From Alphaproteobacteria bacterium (GTDB taxonomy: Bacteria > Pseudomonadota > Alphaproteobacteria > Rhizobiales > JAJFHR01), in the NCBI GenBank assembly GCA_024278055.1, contig JAJRTY010000092.1, positions 1 through 48,961 on the forward strand: a DNA stretch of 48,961 nucleotides, written 5' to 3'. Numbering within the stretch: the stretch's first letter is position 1; each line of letters begins with the position of its first letter. Positions 8,590 to 17,271 of the stretch are shown in pieces. The translations under genes were made by a program, and so were the position numbers. The notes below the pieces were generated by a model, which saw nothing but the letters and a program-made list of their open reading frames with translations, searched no databases and was not told the origin of the DNA.

Positions 8590-9738
8590 ATGTCAGAAAC
8601 AAAAACAGAAAAACCACTTGCAGGCACGCTTGTTGTTGAAATCGGCACCAGTGTCGCCGGGCCTTATGCTTCCTGGATTTTGGCCGCTCTGGGTGCGGAT
8701 GTCGTCAAGGTGGAACGCCCCGAAGGCGGTGATGATACCCGCCAATGGGGAGGAATTTTTCCCGATGGCACAGCATCCACCTATCATTATCTCAACAATG
8801 AGAAAAACTCGATCACGATTAATTTCAAGGACGAGGGCGAGCGCCAGTGGTTGCGGGATTATTGCCTTACCAAAGCAGATGTGGTCATTCAGAATTTACG
8901 CCCCGGCACCATCAATCGTTATGAACTGGACGCTGATGCGCTGACCTCGGAAAATGACAGTTTGATTTATTGCAATCTCTGGCCCTTTGGCAACACCGGC
9001 CCGTTGAAAGATCAACCCGGATATGATCCGCTGATGCAGGCGCTTAGCGGCATTATGAGTGTAACCGGGGAAATTGGCCGCCCGCCCGTGCGTGTTGGCC
9101 CCTCCATCATTGATATGGGTACAGGCATGTGGTGCGCCATTGGTATTCTGGCTGCCTTGAATAAAAAAATCGAAACCGGAAAAGGCTGTATTGTCGATGC
9201 CTCGCTTTATGAGACTTCACTGGGCTGGATGGCAAGCTCAATGGCCAACATGCAGGTCACCGGAAAAACACCGGGACGCCAGGGTACAACAGCGCGTGGC
9301 ATGGCACCCTATCAGGCTTACGAGTGTGCCGATGGCTACCTGATTGTCGCTGCCCCCAACAACAGTCTGTTTGAAAAATTATCCAAAGTTTTGGGCCACC
9401 CTGACTGGATCAGGGACGAGCGCTTCAATGAAAATATGACGCGTTACAAAAACATCGCCGCCCTCAACCAGCTCATGGAGCCTATTTTGCTGTCCGAATC
9501 CTGCGATTACTGGCGCGGCAGGTTTGATGAGGCAGGCGTGCCTTCAGCCCCGGTAAGGGATACCGGGCAGATGATGGCAGACGAACAGACAAAAGCTTTG
9601 GGCATTATCCAGAAAATCACCGATGACACTCCGCTGCAAATGGGCCTGCCTTTAAGTTTTGACAAAATCAGGCCCCAGTTGAGCCGCGCTGCCCCGGCAT
9701 TGGGCGAGCATAACGCCAAGATAAAGGACAAAAGCTGA
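8590..9738 (+). CDS. Class III CoA-transferase (CaiB/BaiF family), second copy
   Basis: The 382-residue family III CoA-transferase begins L-A-G-T-L-V-V-E-I-G-T-S-V-A-G-P-Y and carries G-A-D-V-V-K-V-E, N-N-E-K-N-S-I-T-I-N-F and V-V-I-Q-N-L-R-P-G-T. It is clearly paralogous to, but diverged from, the CoA-transferase at 7229-8425, so the two probably serve different substrates or steps. The ATG at 8590 has no obvious Shine-Dalgarno sequence. Its stop overlaps the start of the enoyl-CoA hydratase gene by one base (TGATG), a sign of translational coupling. It heads the plus-strand acyl-CoA operon with hydratase, lyase and dehydrogenase, and is the likely entry step. Confidence 0.9.
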   Translation: MSETKTEKPLAGTLVVEIGTSVAGPYASWILAALGADVVKVERPEGGDDTRQWGGIFPDGTASTYHYLNNEKNSITINFKDEGERQWLRDYCLTKADVVIQNLRPGTINRYELDADALTSENDSLIYCNLWPFGNTGPLKDQPGYDPLMQALSGIMSVTGEIGRPPVRVGPSIIDMGTGMWCAIGILAALNKKIETGKGCIVDASLYETSLGWMASSMANMQVTGKTPGRQGTTARGMAPYQAYECADGYLIVAAPNNSLFEKLSKVLGHPDWIRDERFNENMTRYKNIAALNQLMEPILLSESCDYWRGRFDEAGVPSAPVRDTGQMMADEQTKALGIIQKITDDTPLQMGLPLSFDKIRPQLSRAAPALGEHNAKIKDKS

Positions 9739-10529
9739 TGCGCGACGATTTTGAAACGATAAAAGTGGAACGCATCGACGAACACATCTTGCTGATTACG
9801 CTCAACCGCCCGGATTTTGCCAATGCCAAAAACACCGCCATGGGCCTGGAACTCAAAGAAGTTTTCGAAGGCCTGTATGTGGATGGGGAAGAGTATCGTT
9901 GCGTGGTGATGACAGGAACCGGCAAGGTTTTCTGCGCCGGCGGTGATTTGAAAGAGCGTAAAGGCATGAGCGATCAGCAATGGCAGCGCCAGCACGCTAT
10001 TTTTGAACAAGGTGTACATGCCCAGCGCCTGTGTCCGATGCCGGTCATAGCCGCTGTCAACGGTCCTGCTTATGCAGGTGGCTGCGAAATGGTGCTGAAT
10101 TCTGATTTTGCCTATGCCTCAACCACCGCGCGTTTTGCCCTTACCGAAGTCACCCTTGGTATTATGCCCGGTGCCATGGGAACGCAAAACCTGCCCCATG
10201 CCGTGGGCGAACGCCGCGCCAAGGAGATCATCCTCACAGGCCGTCCATTTTCAGTCGAAGATGCTGAAAAATGGGGGCTGGTGAACAAAGTCTGCCAACC
10301 CGGTGACCTCCTCAATACTGTGCTCGATACGGCACGTATAATAGCCGGTAATGCGCCACAATCGGTCATGCGTGCCAAGCGCTCAATCTCTGTCGCCACG
10401 CAAATTGACCGTTCCAGCGGTTATCAGTTTGAACTTGAAGCCTACAATCAACTGGTGCCGATGGCCGACCGGCTGGAGGGTATTCTGGCATTCAATGAAA
10501 AACGCAAACCCAAATTTACCGGTAAATAA
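9738..10529 (+). CDS. Enoyl-CoA hydratase/isomerase family protein (crotonase fold)
   Basis: The 263-residue crotonase-family enzyme probably hydrates a 2-enoyl-CoA. The oxyanion-hole segment F-C-A-G-G-D-L-K precedes G-P-A-Y-A-G-G-C-E, which carries the first catalytic glutamate position. The second glutamate is in L-T-E-V-T-L-G-I-M-P-G-A-M-G-T-Q. With both acidic residues retained, a hydratase is more likely than a thioesterase or decarboxylase. The start overlaps the upstream CoA-transferase stop by one base. The HMG-CoA-lyase-type gene follows after 13 bp. The gene ends in TAA, so TAA works as a normal stop in this genome. Confidence 0.9.
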   Translation: MRDDFETIKVERIDEHILLITLNRPDFANAKNTAMGLELKEVFEGLYVDGEEYRCVVMTGTGKVFCAGGDLKERKGMSDQQWQRQHAIFEQGVHAQRLCPMPVIAAVNGPAYAGGCEMVLNSDFAYASTTARFALTEVTLGIMPGAMGTQNLPHAVGERRAKEIILTGRPFSVEDAEKWGLVNKVCQPGDLLNTVLDTARIIAGNAPQSVMRAKRSISVATQIDRSSGYQFELEAYNQLVPMADRLEGILAFNEKRKPKFTGK

Positions 10530-10542
10530 GAGGTGTGTTAAC

Positions 10543-11487
10543 ATGGGCGATGACATCAATGTTCTGGTGCATGAAGTTGGACCGCGCGACGGCCTGCAAA
10601 GTATAAAAACCATCTTCCCGACACAGGCCAAAATTGACTGGATCAGGTCCGAAGCCGCCGCCGGTGTGCCGCAAATTCAAGTGGGATCATTCGTGCGACC
10701 GGACCTGTTGCCGCAGATGGCTGACACCGCAGAAGTCGTCAGACAGTCTCTGGAAATTCCCGGCCTCACCGTAGCCGTTCTTGTTCCCAATCTTAAAGGT
10801 GCCCAAAACGCTATCCTGTCAGGCGCCCATCAAATCGGTGTGGTGATGTCCGTATCCCAGGCACACAATAAATCCAACATCAACCGCACCATTGCCGAAT
10901 CCCTGGAAGATTTCAGCAGGATTGTCGAGTATCGCAATCAGGCAGACCCGGCGCGCAAAACAGTCATATCAGGTGGTCTGGCGACCTCGTTTGGCTGCAC
11001 AATTTCCGGCCCGGTGCCCATGCGAGATGTCATGTGGCAGGCCGAGCAGCTTTTGAAACTGGGCGCGGACAGGCTCAGTGTCGCCGATACTGTAGGCTTT
11101 GCCAACCCGCGCCAGGTTAAAGACCTGTTCGATGAGCTTTATCGCACAATCGGCAAGGATGTGCCGGTTGGTGCGCATTTTCACGACACCCGCGGCCTCG
11201 GCCTCGCCAATGCCTTTGCCGCTCTTGAAGCGGGCGTTCGTGAGCTCGATTCCTGTCTTGGCGGTTTAGGCGGGTGTCCTTATGCCCCCGGTGCCAGCGG
11301 TAATATCGTCACCGAGGATCTGGTTTTCATGCTGGAAGCAGGTGGCATGAAAACCGGCATTGACCTTGATGCCCTGATGGCAACACGCGAGTTGATGATC
11401 AGTCACCTTGACGGCGAGCCCACGCAGGGAGCCTTCGTCACCGCCGGGCCACCGCTTGGTTTCGTTGCAGCATCAAACGCTGCGTGA
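10543..11487 (+). CDS. Hydroxymethylglutaryl-CoA lyase family protein
   Basis: The 314-residue TIM-barrel aldolase of the HMG-CoA lyase family starts with the metal/substrate motif E-V-G-P-R-D-G-L-Q. It has the metal-binding H-x-H of G-A-H-F-H-D-T-R-G-L-G and, later, the G-G-L-G-G-C-P-Y-A-P-G-A-S-G-N signature that contains the active-site cysteine. The ATG at 10543 is preceded by AAGAGGTG about 10 nt upstream; longer in-frame starts would run into the hydratase gene. HMG-CoA lyase gives acetyl-CoA and acetoacetate at the end of leucine breakdown, but the family also cleaves other 3-hydroxyacyl-CoAs. No methylcrotonyl-CoA carboxylase lies nearby, so leucine degradation is not the obvious role here. 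Confidence 0.9.
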   Translation: MGDDINVLVHEVGPRDGLQSIKTIFPTQAKIDWIRSEAAAGVPQIQVGSFVRPDLLPQMADTAEVVRQSLEIPGLTVAVLVPNLKGAQNAILSGAHQIGVVMSVSQAHNKSNINRTIAESLEDFSRIVEYRNQADPARKTVISGGLATSFGCTISGPVPMRDVMWQAEQLLKLGADRLSVADTVGFANPRQVKDLFDELYRTIGKDVPVGAHFHDTRGLGLANAFAALEAGVRELDSCLGGLGGCPYAPGASGNIVTEDLVFMLEAGGMKTGIDLDALMATRELMISHLDGEPTQGAFVTAGPPLGFVAASNAA

Positions 11488-11526
11488 ATTCTCTGAAAAC
11501 CGAAAACAGTAAAGTTGAGGAAGTAT

Positions 11527-12714
11527 ATGTCTGAATGTGAACCGTCCATTTCTGTTGTCGAGGATTACCCGGAAATCCGCGAGCAGGTAAGAGCCTTATG
11601 TTCAAACTTCCCCGGTGAATACTGGCAAAGGCTGGACGACCAGCCACCGGAGACAAGTTATCCAACCGAATTTATCGAAGCTCTTACTGCAGCGGGTTAT
11701 CTGGCGGCATTGATCCCGGAAGAATATGGCGGTTCCGGTTTGCCCATTCGCGGTGGCGGTGTCATCCTTGAAGCCATTAATGCCACCGGTTGCAATGCCA
11801 GCCCCGGCCATGCGCAGATGTATACAATGGGCACGATCCTGCGCCATGGATCGAAAGAACAGAAAGAATATTTTCTACCGCAAATTGCCAAAGGCGAGTT
11901 GCGCCTGCAGGCTTTCGGCGTCACCGAGCCGACAACAGGTTCCGACACCACACAGCTCAAGACGCGCGCTGACCGGCAGGGCAACGGCTATGTGATCAAT
12001 GGTCAAAAGGTCTGGACCAGCCGGGCCGCACACTCGGATTTAATGCTGTTGCTGGCCCGCACCACGCCAGCCGACCAATGTGAAAAACGCACCGATGGCA
12101 TTTCAACCTTCCTGATTGATCTGCGCGAAGCCCAGAAGAATGGCTGTGAGATAAAGCCCATCAAAGCCATGATCAATCACAATACCTGCGAGGTGTTTTT
12201 CGATAACGTACCCATTCCCGGCGATGCCCTCATTGGCGAAGAGGGCAAAGGGTTTCGCTATATACTGGATGGCATGAATGCCGAACGTTGCCTGGTTGCA
12301 GCTGAATCAATCGGCAACGGCCGTTATTTTATTGAAAAAGCGGTTGAATATGCCAATGAACGTGAGGTCTTTGGACGCCCCATTGGTCAAAATCAGGGGA
12401 TCCAGTTTCCTATCGCCCAGGGCTACGCCCAACTGGAGGCCGCTGACCTTATGGTACGAAAAGCCAGCGCCATGTTCGATGCCCATATGTCCTGTGGTGC
12501 TGAAGCCAATATGTCGCGGCTGTTAGCCTCAGAAGCTGCCTGGGAATGTGCGGAAGCCTGTTTCACAACATATGGCGGCTTTGCCTTTGCGGTTGAATAC
12601 GACATCGAACGCAAATGGCGCGATGCCCGGCTATCCCGCACAGCCCCCATTTCCACCAACATGATCCTGAATTACCTCGCCCAGCATGTCCTCGGACTAC
12701 CGCGGTCTTATTGA
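11527..12714 (+). CDS. Acyl-CoA dehydrogenase
   Basis: The 395-residue FAD-dependent acyl-CoA dehydrogenase introduces the C2-C3 double bond of an acyl-CoA. It contains P-E-E-Y-G-G-S-G, F-G-V-T-E-P-T-T-G-S-D-T and N-G-Q-K-V-W-T-S-R of the middle FAD domain. R-x-V-F-G-R-P-I-G-Q-N-Q-G follows, and C-terminal Y-G-G-F-A-F-A-V-E-Y-D-I-E-R provides the expected catalytic glutamate region. The ATG at 11527 is supported by GAGGAAG 3-9 nt upstream; a TTG at 11515 is less likely. It is the last gene of the plus-strand operon, and the flavin would pass electrons to an electron-transfer flavoprotein not encoded here. The convergent phoB gene ends about 50 bp away. Confidence 0.92.
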   Translation: MSECEPSISVVEDYPEIREQVRALCSNFPGEYWQRLDDQPPETSYPTEFIEALTAAGYLAALIPEEYGGSGLPIRGGGVILEAINATGCNASPGHAQMYTMGTILRHGSKEQKEYFLPQIAKGELRLQAFGVTEPTTGSDTTQLKTRADRQGNGYVINGQKVWTSRAAHSDLMLLLARTTPADQCEKRTDGISTFLIDLREAQKNGCEIKPIKAMINHNTCEVFFDNVPIPGDALIGEEGKGFRYILDGMNAERCLVAAESIGNGRYFIEKAVEYANEREVFGRPIGQNQGIQFPIAQGYAQLEAADLMVRKASAMFDAHMSCGAEANMSRLLASEAAWECAEACFTTYGGFAFAVEYDIERKWRDARLSRTAPISTNMILNYLAQHVLGLPRSY

Positions 12715-12740
12715 GTGTTTGCCATAAGCTTTACCGGGGT

Positions 12741-12762
12741 GGCAGAGCGGTAGCGCACTGCC
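12741..12762. terminator. Hairpin between convergent genes, candidate bidirectional terminator
   Basis: GGCAG at 12741-12745 pairs with CTGCC at 12758-12762, and GCG pairs with CGC inside it around a GTAG tetraloop, with one A-A mismatch. It sits in the 51-bp gap between the acyl-CoA dehydrogenase stop and the phoB stop. No T-run follows on either side, so termination would be weak. The text also resembles a tRNA D-arm, but no full tRNA can be folded around it. Confidence 0.4.
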
Positions 12763-12765
12763 CCA

Positions 12766-13464
12766 TCACTCTTGATCCAGGGAATACCCCGTACCGCGAA
12801 CGGTTCTGATTGGATCAGGCATACCGTGTTGTTTCAGAGCTTTGCGCAAACGGCCTATGTGGACATCGACGGTTCGGTAATCCACATCAACATCCATGCC
12901 CCAGACGCGATCAAGCAGGAGCTCACGGCTCCACACCCGCCTGGGGCTTTCCATGAAAGTTGTCAGCAAGCGAAATTCGGTCGGACCCAGTTTGACCGGC
13001 GTGCCGTTTCGGGTGACTTTGTGCTGTTCACTATCAAGTGCCAGATCACCGACGACGAGATTTTCACCAACGCTTGCCGGGCGCGTGCGGCGCAACAGGG
13101 CACGGACGCGCGCGATCAGTTCATCAACCGAATAAGGTTTGACCACATAATCATCGGCACCCGTATCAAGCCCGCGAATACGATCAGCTTCCTCACCGCG
13201 TGCGGTTAACATAATGACGGCCACCTTGCGGGTGTGTTTTTGCCTTTTAATCTGGCGGCAGACTTCAATGCCGGAAACACCGGGCAACATCCAGTCGAGC
13301 ACAATCAAATCGGGCAGGATTTCCTCGATCTGCATCAGTCCGTCTTCACCATTGCCGGCTTGTGTCACCTGAAACCCCTGCGCCTCGAGATTGTACCTGA
13401 TCAACTCCATCTGGGCTGGTTCATCTTCGATAACCAGTATGTGGGGTGCAGTTTCAGCACTCAT
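12766..13464 (-). CDS. phoB: PhoB phosphate-regulon response regulator
   Basis: The 232-residue OmpR-family regulator has an N-terminal receiver domain with acidic residues at 13-15, the phospho-acceptor Asp57 in V-L-D-W-M-L-P-G and Lys109 in V-V-K-P-Y-S. A winged-helix domain follows, with L-G-P-T-E-F-R-L-L and R-T-V-D-V-H-I-G-R-L-R-K-A-L. Phosphorylated PhoB binds PHO boxes, one of which lies upstream of pstS in this window. Its start overlaps the phoU stop by 4 bp, placing it at the end of the pst-phoU operon, a typical alphaproteobacterial arrangement. phoR lies upstream at the other end of the cluster rather than beside phoB. Confidence 0.97.
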   Translation of the reverse strand: MSAETAPHILVIEDEPAQMELIRYNLEAQGFQVTQAGNGEDGLMQIEEILPDLIVLDWMLPGVSGIEVCRQIKRQKHTRKVAVIMLTARGEEADRIRGLDTGADDYVVKPYSVDELIARVRALLRRTRPASVGENLVVGDLALDSEQHKVTRNGTPVKLGPTEFRLLTTFMESPRRVWSRELLLDRVWGMDVDVDYRTVDVHIGRLRKALKQHGMPDPIRTVRGTGYSLDQE

Positions 13465-14183
13465 TTGTCTTCATCCATTTCGAACGTCATCGTACTGGTT
13501 TTATCACTCTTGGGTCTTTTTTCTTCAGGCAGCGCGCCCGACACCATATAGTGAACCTGCTCGGCAATCTGCGCTGTATGATCACCGCAACGCTCGATGT
13601 TTTTAGCAATAAACAACAAATGCATGGACGCGCTGATATTGCGTGGATCTTCCATCATATAGGTCAGCAATTCACGAAACAGGGAGTTGTGCATGAGGTC
13701 AACTTCTTCATCGCGAAGACGAACATCTTCGGCAATCTCGATATCACGGCCGATAAAAGCGTCAAGAACATCACTGATCATAGCTGTGACCAGATTATTC
13801 ATTCTCTTCAGAGTATTTGCCACTGAACCAACCGGCGGGCACGCGATCACAACACCGGTACGCTTGGCAATGTTTTTTGCGTAATCGCCAATGCGTTCAA
13901 GATTTGCCGCTGCTTTCATGACCGCCACGATAATGCGCAAATCCCCGGCCATGGGCTGGCGAAGGGCTAAAAGCCGCACCGCTTTTTCATTGATGTCCTG
14001 TTCAAGCCGGTTTATCGGCTGATCGCTTTTCTTGACCTGCTTGCCGAGTTTTAAATCGCGGTTTACCAGTGCTGTTATGGCATCATTCAACTGGGCCTCA
14101 ACCAGCCCGCCCATCTCCAAGAGCAAGCCTTTGATTTTTTCAAGATCGCGATCAAAAGCATGAACAATGTGCAGGTTTTCCAT
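13461..14183 (-). CDS. phoU: PhoU phosphate-signalling protein
   Basis: The 240-residue all-helical protein has two PhoU repeats. The first includes L-L-E-M-G-G-L-V-E-A-Q-L and A-A-N-L-E-R-I-G-D-Y-A-K-N-I-A. The second has V-D-L-M-H-N-S-L-F-R-E-L and A-K-N-I-E-R-C-G-D-H-T-A-Q-I-A-E. The E-R-x-G-D and E-R-x-x-D-H motifs are the metal-binding signatures. PhoU links the Pst transporter to PhoR and keeps the Pho regulon off when phosphate is plentiful. It follows pstB by 11 bp and overlaps phoB by 4 bp. If pstC really is broken, PhoU signalling from the transporter would be disturbed. Confidence 0.96.
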   Translation of the reverse strand: MENLHIVHAFDRDLEKIKGLLLEMGGLVEAQLNDAITALVNRDLKLGKQVKKSDQPINRLEQDINEKAVRLLALRQPMAGDLRIIVAVMKAAANLERIGDYAKNIAKRTGVVIACPPVGSVANTLKRMNNLVTAMISDVLDAFIGRDIEIAEDVRLRDEEVDLMHNSLFRELLTYMMEDPRNISASMHLLFIAKNIERCGDHTAQIAEQVHYMVSGALPEEKRPKSDKTSTMTFEMDEDK

Positions 14184-14194
14184 AAGTAAATCCT

Positions 14195-14998
14195 TTAACC
14201 AATGCGGCCGGTAATATAATTTTGGGTGCGCTCATCACTTGGTGCGGTAAAAATAGTCTTTGTTTTACCATGCTCGACCAACTCACCCATATGAAAAAAA
14301 GCGGTATATTGAGAAACCCGCGCCGCTTGTTGCATGGAGTGGGTAACGATGATGATGGTGTAGTTTTCACGCAGATCGTCAATCAACTCTTCAATTTTAG
14401 CTGTGGCAATCGGATCAAGAGCTGAGGCAGGCTCATCCATCAGGATAATCTTTGGCTCAATGGCAATCGCCCGGGCAATGCACAGGCGTTGTTGCTGTCC
14501 CCCTGACAGGCTGGTACCGGGCTGATCGAGCCGATCCTTGACCTCATCCCAAAGTGCCGCACTGCGCAGGGAATTTTCCACCCGGTCCAAAAGGTCGGTT
14601 TTGGATGTGGCGATATTGTGGATACGCAAGCCATAGGCAACATTGTCTAAAATCGATTTTGGAAACGGGTTGGGTTTTTGAAAAACCATGCCGATATGAG
14701 CGCGCAAGGCGACAACATCCACAGCAGGATCATAAATATCCTGATCACCGACAAGAACCTCGCCTTCCACCCGGCAAATATCAATCAGGTCATTCATCCG
14801 GTTGATACATTTCAGAAAGGTGGTCTTGCCGCAGCCCGACGGCCCGATCAGAGAAGTAACTTTATTTTGCGGCACTTGCAGTGAAATATTGTTAAGAGCC
14901 TGATTATCATCATAAAACACATTAATATTGCTGGCCTTAACGATGATCTGGTCGATCTTTGTCTCAGGTTTTGCCGATGTGAGTAGTGCCAATGTCAT
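14195..14998 (-). CDS. pstB: PstB phosphate ABC transporter ATP-binding protein
   Basis: The 267-residue ATPase of the high-affinity phosphate importer has a Walker [10 protein letters not shown] at about 52-60. The ABC signature is L-S-G-G-Q-Q-Q-R-L and Walker B is [12 protein letters not shown], followed by the switch histidine in I-I-V-T-H-S-M. The segment around C-I-N-R-M-N-D-L is diagnostic of PstB. It lies one base after the pstA stop and 11 bp before phoU, so it belongs to the pst operon. Confidence 0.97.
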   Translation of the reverse strand: MTLALLTSAKPETKIDQIIVKASNINVFYDDNQALNNISLQVPQNKVTSLIGPSGCGKTTFLKCINRMNDLIDICRVEGEVLVGDQDIYDPAVDVVALRAHIGMVFQKPNPFPKSILDNVAYGLRIHNIATSKTDLLDRVENSLRSAALWDEVKDRLDQPGTSLSGGQQQRLCIARAIAIEPKIILMDEPASALDPIATAKIEELIDDLRENYTIIIVTHSMQQAARVSQYTAFFHMGELVEHGKTKTIFTAPSDERTQNYITGRIG

Positions 14999-14999
14999 A

Positions 15000-16259
15000 T
15001 CAAAACCTTTGCCGGTATTTGTTACGCAAAATGATGGCGATGAGATTCATGGCTATCAAAAATGCTATCAGGACGATAATTGCCGCCGAAGTTTTTTCCA
15101 GAAAACCACGCTCCGGACTATCGGCCCACAGAAAGATCTGTACCGGCAACGCCGTTGCCGGTTGTAGAATAGACGTTGGTGTATCAACGATAAATGCCAC
15201 CATACCAATCATCAGCAAGGGAGCGGTTTCGCCTAATGCGCGCGCCATCCCGATAATAGCACCTGTAAGCATACCTGGCATGGCAAGCGGTGCAACATGA
15301 TGAAAAACCATCTGGGTTCTGGTTGCTCCAATGCCAAGTGCGGCTTCACGAATTGATGGCGAAACCGAACGCAAGGCAGCACGCGAAGCGATGATAATTG
15401 TTGGCAATGTCATCAGCGCCAGCACCATGCCGCCGACCAGCGGCGATGATCTTGGCAGGCCAAACGTATTGAGAAATATGGCCAGCCCGAGCAGTCCAAA
15501 TACAATCGACGGCACCGCCGCCAGATTGTTGATATTTACTTCGATCAGATCACTCCAGCGGTTTTCCGGGATGAATTCCTCCAGATAAACGGCAGCCAGA
15601 ATACCAATGGGAAAGGACAGAAGGAAACAGACGACAAGGGTTAACATCGTGCCCACAAAGGCGCTCAAAATGCCGACCAGTTCAGGTTCACGCGAATCGC
15701 CGGACAGAAAAAACCCTGAATTAAAACGGGTTTTTATCGCTCCTGATTTTTCAAGGATAGTGATCCACTGCATTTGCTTCTCATCCAGCTTGCCTGCATT
15801 GCCGTTGGTGCCAACGGGGATATTTCCCTTGGTGAACATGTCCACATCATCGGAGGCGATGAACCAGATTTTCCTTGTCTGACCAATCAGGCTCGGATCA
15901 TCCATGATCTGACGCCGCAGACTAAAGGCCGCCTGTGAACTCAGCAGCTTGTTTAATTTGCGCTTGTCGCGACGCTTTTTAACGTCTGGAAACGTTGTGC
16001 GCAAAGCCGTCTTGACCAGGGTGCCATAATCAGCCTTTGCCACAGCATTGATGTCGATCTCCCGGGGATCAAAATAAACCTGCAAAGAAATCTGTGTCTG
16101 TTTAAGAGCGCCAGCTCCCATCCAGCCGATTGTTCCAACCATGACCAGCAAAAACCCGATAGCAATCGTAATAGCGATCCTGCCAAACCACTGAAAACGT
16201 TTTTCACTTGCATGACGGCGCGCCAGCTGCGGTGTGCGTTGGGTCAAAGTATCAGTCAT
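15000..16259 (-). CDS. pstA: PstA phosphate ABC transporter permease
   Basis: The 419-residue inner-membrane permease is longer than the E. coli protein (296). After a first membrane segment at about 35-55 comes a charged, soluble stretch of roughly 150-170 residues. This is the N-terminal extension known in alphaproteobacterial PstA proteins. The transporter core follows, with the permease loop [16 protein letters not shown] and [13 protein letters not shown]. The ATG at 16259 (protein start M-T-D-T-L-T) is preferred; an upstream in-frame ATG at 16301 lies deeper inside pstC. It overlaps the pstC end by 8 bp. Its own A-L-G-E-T motif keeps the Glu that is missing from the neighbouring pstC. 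Confidence 0.93.
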   Translation of the reverse strand: MTDTLTQRTPQLARRHASEKRFQWFGRIAITIAIGFLLVMVGTIGWMGAGALKQTQISLQVYFDPREIDINAVAKADYGTLVKTALRTTFPDVKKRRDKRKLNKLLSSQAAFSLRRQIMDDPSLIGQTRKIWFIASDDVDMFTKGNIPVGTNGNAGKLDEKQMQWITILEKSGAIKTRFNSGFFLSGDSREPELVGILSAFVGTMLTLVVCFLLSFPIGILAAVYLEEFIPENRWSDLIEVNINNLAAVPSIVFGLLGLAIFLNTFGLPRSSPLVGGMVLALMTLPTIIIASRAALRSVSPSIREAALGIGATRTQMVFHHVAPLAMPGMLTGAIIGMARALGETAPLLMIGMVAFIVDTPTSILQPATALPVQIFLWADSPERGFLEKTSAAIIVLIAFLIAMNLIAIILRNKYRQRF

Positions 16260-16482
16260 ATTGTTCCCGGTAATGTTTGACAATTCTTTGGGCAGCCACA
16301 TTCAAAGCCAGGGTGACAAAGAATAACAACAGACCAAGGGCAAAAGCAGACAGGGTTTTAGCGCTGTCAAATTCCTGATCACCGGTGAGCAGGGAAACAA
16401 TTTGAACTGTTATTGTGGTGACAGCTTCCAGCGGGTTGGCGGTAAGGTTGGCGGCAAGACCTGCGGCCATGACAACAATCAT
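16252..16482 (-). CDS. pstC: PstC permease, C-terminal part after an in-frame TAA
   Basis: This open frame is the C-terminal quarter of PstC. It is in the same frame as the N-terminal part and is separated only by one TAA (16486-16488) and one Thr codon. The first residues, M-I-V-V-M-A-A-G-L-A-A-N-L-T-A-N-P, normally follow A-I-G-E-T in intact PstC. It carries the last membrane segments and ends 8 bp inside the pstA start. The ATG at 16482 is simply the conserved internal methionine. Reinitiation there would give a separate 76-residue peptide of doubtful function. See the N-terminal entry for the whole-gene description. Confidence 0.8.
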   Translation of the reverse strand: MIVVMAAGLAANLTANPLEAVTTITVQIVSLLTGDQEFDSAKTLSAFALGLLLFFVTLALNVAAQRIVKHYREQYD

Positions 16483-16485
16483 GGT

Positions 16486-17211
16486 TTAACCGATAGCGGT
16501 TGAAGCAGCCAGCAAAAGACTGCCGGCAATGCCCGAGATGGCAGCGGGCAAAACAACCTTGCGAATGGTTTCTGATTGCGTCGCCCCCAGCCCGCATGAC
16601 GCATCGCGCAAGGCCTGGGGCACTGCATTTATCACATCATCAGACAAAGACGAGATCAGCGGTACGATCATTAAGCCCATGGCCAGACCGGCGGCAAGGG
16701 CACTTTCTGAAGCCACTTCCAGACCGGCACTGGTGCCAACCATGCGGATAAAAGGCGCGATGACCAATGCGGCAAAAAATCCATAAACAACCGTGGGTAT
16801 ACCGGCCAGAATTTCCAGCACCGGTTTAATGACCGACCGGGTTTTCGGCCCGGCATATTCAGACAAATAAACAGCCGAAGCCAGGCCTAAGGGTGTGGCA
16901 ACGATCATGGCAATGGCACTGATCAGAAGGGTCCCTGTGATCAATGGCACGGCACCAAAGCTGCCTCGCGCACCAATTTGATCTTCCCTGATGGCGGTTT
17001 GCGGGCTCCATTCGAGGCCAAACAGAAAATCTTTCACCGGGACACGTTTAAAAAATTCGAACGTTTCAAAAGCCAGTGAAAATACAATACCAATGGTAAC
17101 CCCCACGGCAACCAGAGCGCTGGTCAGCAGCACAAGGTGGACAAGAGTTTCATAAACCCTGGCCTTCAGGGAAATAGTTCGCGTTAATGAAAATTGCTGG
17201 GGTATCATCAT
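16486..17211 (-). CDS. pstC: PstC permease, N-terminal part; gene broken by an in-frame TAA
   Basis: The product is the first three quarters of the PstC permease of the phosphate importer. A first membrane segment lies near residues 25-45, then the periplasmic part with F-L-F-G-L-E-W-S-P and the core with I-A-T-P-L-G-L-A-S-A-V-Y-L-S-E-Y-A. The loop A-L-R-D-A-S-C-G-L-G-A-T-Q-S-E-T contacts PstB. The frame ends in ...A-S-T-A-I-G then TAA, where family members read A-I-G-E-T-M. Replacing the stop with Glu gives 319 residues across both parts, the same length as E. coli PstC. A single G-to-T change (GAA to TAA; C-to-A at 16488 on the plus strand) explains it. The start is ATG at 17211 with a second ATG at 17208; TTG at 17226 is less likely. 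Confidence 0.88.
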   Translation of the reverse strand: MMIPQQFSLTRTISLKARVYETLVHLVLLTSALVAVGVTIGIVFSLAFETFEFFKRVPVKDFLFGLEWSPQTAIREDQIGARGSFGAVPLITGTLLISAIAMIVATPLGLASAVYLSEYAGPKTRSVIKPVLEILAGIPTVVYGFFAALVIAPFIRMVGTSAGLEVASESALAAGLAMGLMIVPLISSLSDDVINAVPQALRDASCGLGATQSETIRKVVLPAAISGIAGSLLLAASTAIG

Positions 17212-17234
17212 GTTTTCGGCAATCAATTAAAATT

Positions 17235-17263
17235 GCGGCAAGCACCAGACAAGTGCTTGCCGC
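17235..17263 (-). terminator. Strong hairpin between pstS and pstC, candidate attenuator
   Basis: GCGGCAAGCAC (17235-17245) and GTGCTTGCCGC (17253-17263) form a perfect 11-bp stem with a 7-base loop. It begins 9 bp after the pstS stop. On the coding (minus) strand the stem is followed by AATTTTAATT, a short U-rich tract. The layout fits an intrinsic partial terminator or 3' stabilising hairpin that makes pstS mRNA, the abundant binding protein, exceed pstCAB mRNA. Confidence 0.75.
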
Positions 17264-17271
17264 CCGGTGTC

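Noticed and set aside
12734-12764. tRNA-like string with a D-arm-like G-G-T-A-G core between the acyl-CoA dehydrogenase and phoB genes
   Set aside because: No acceptor, anticodon or T-arm can be paired around it, and the following sequence is the phoB coding end. It is better read as a hairpin.
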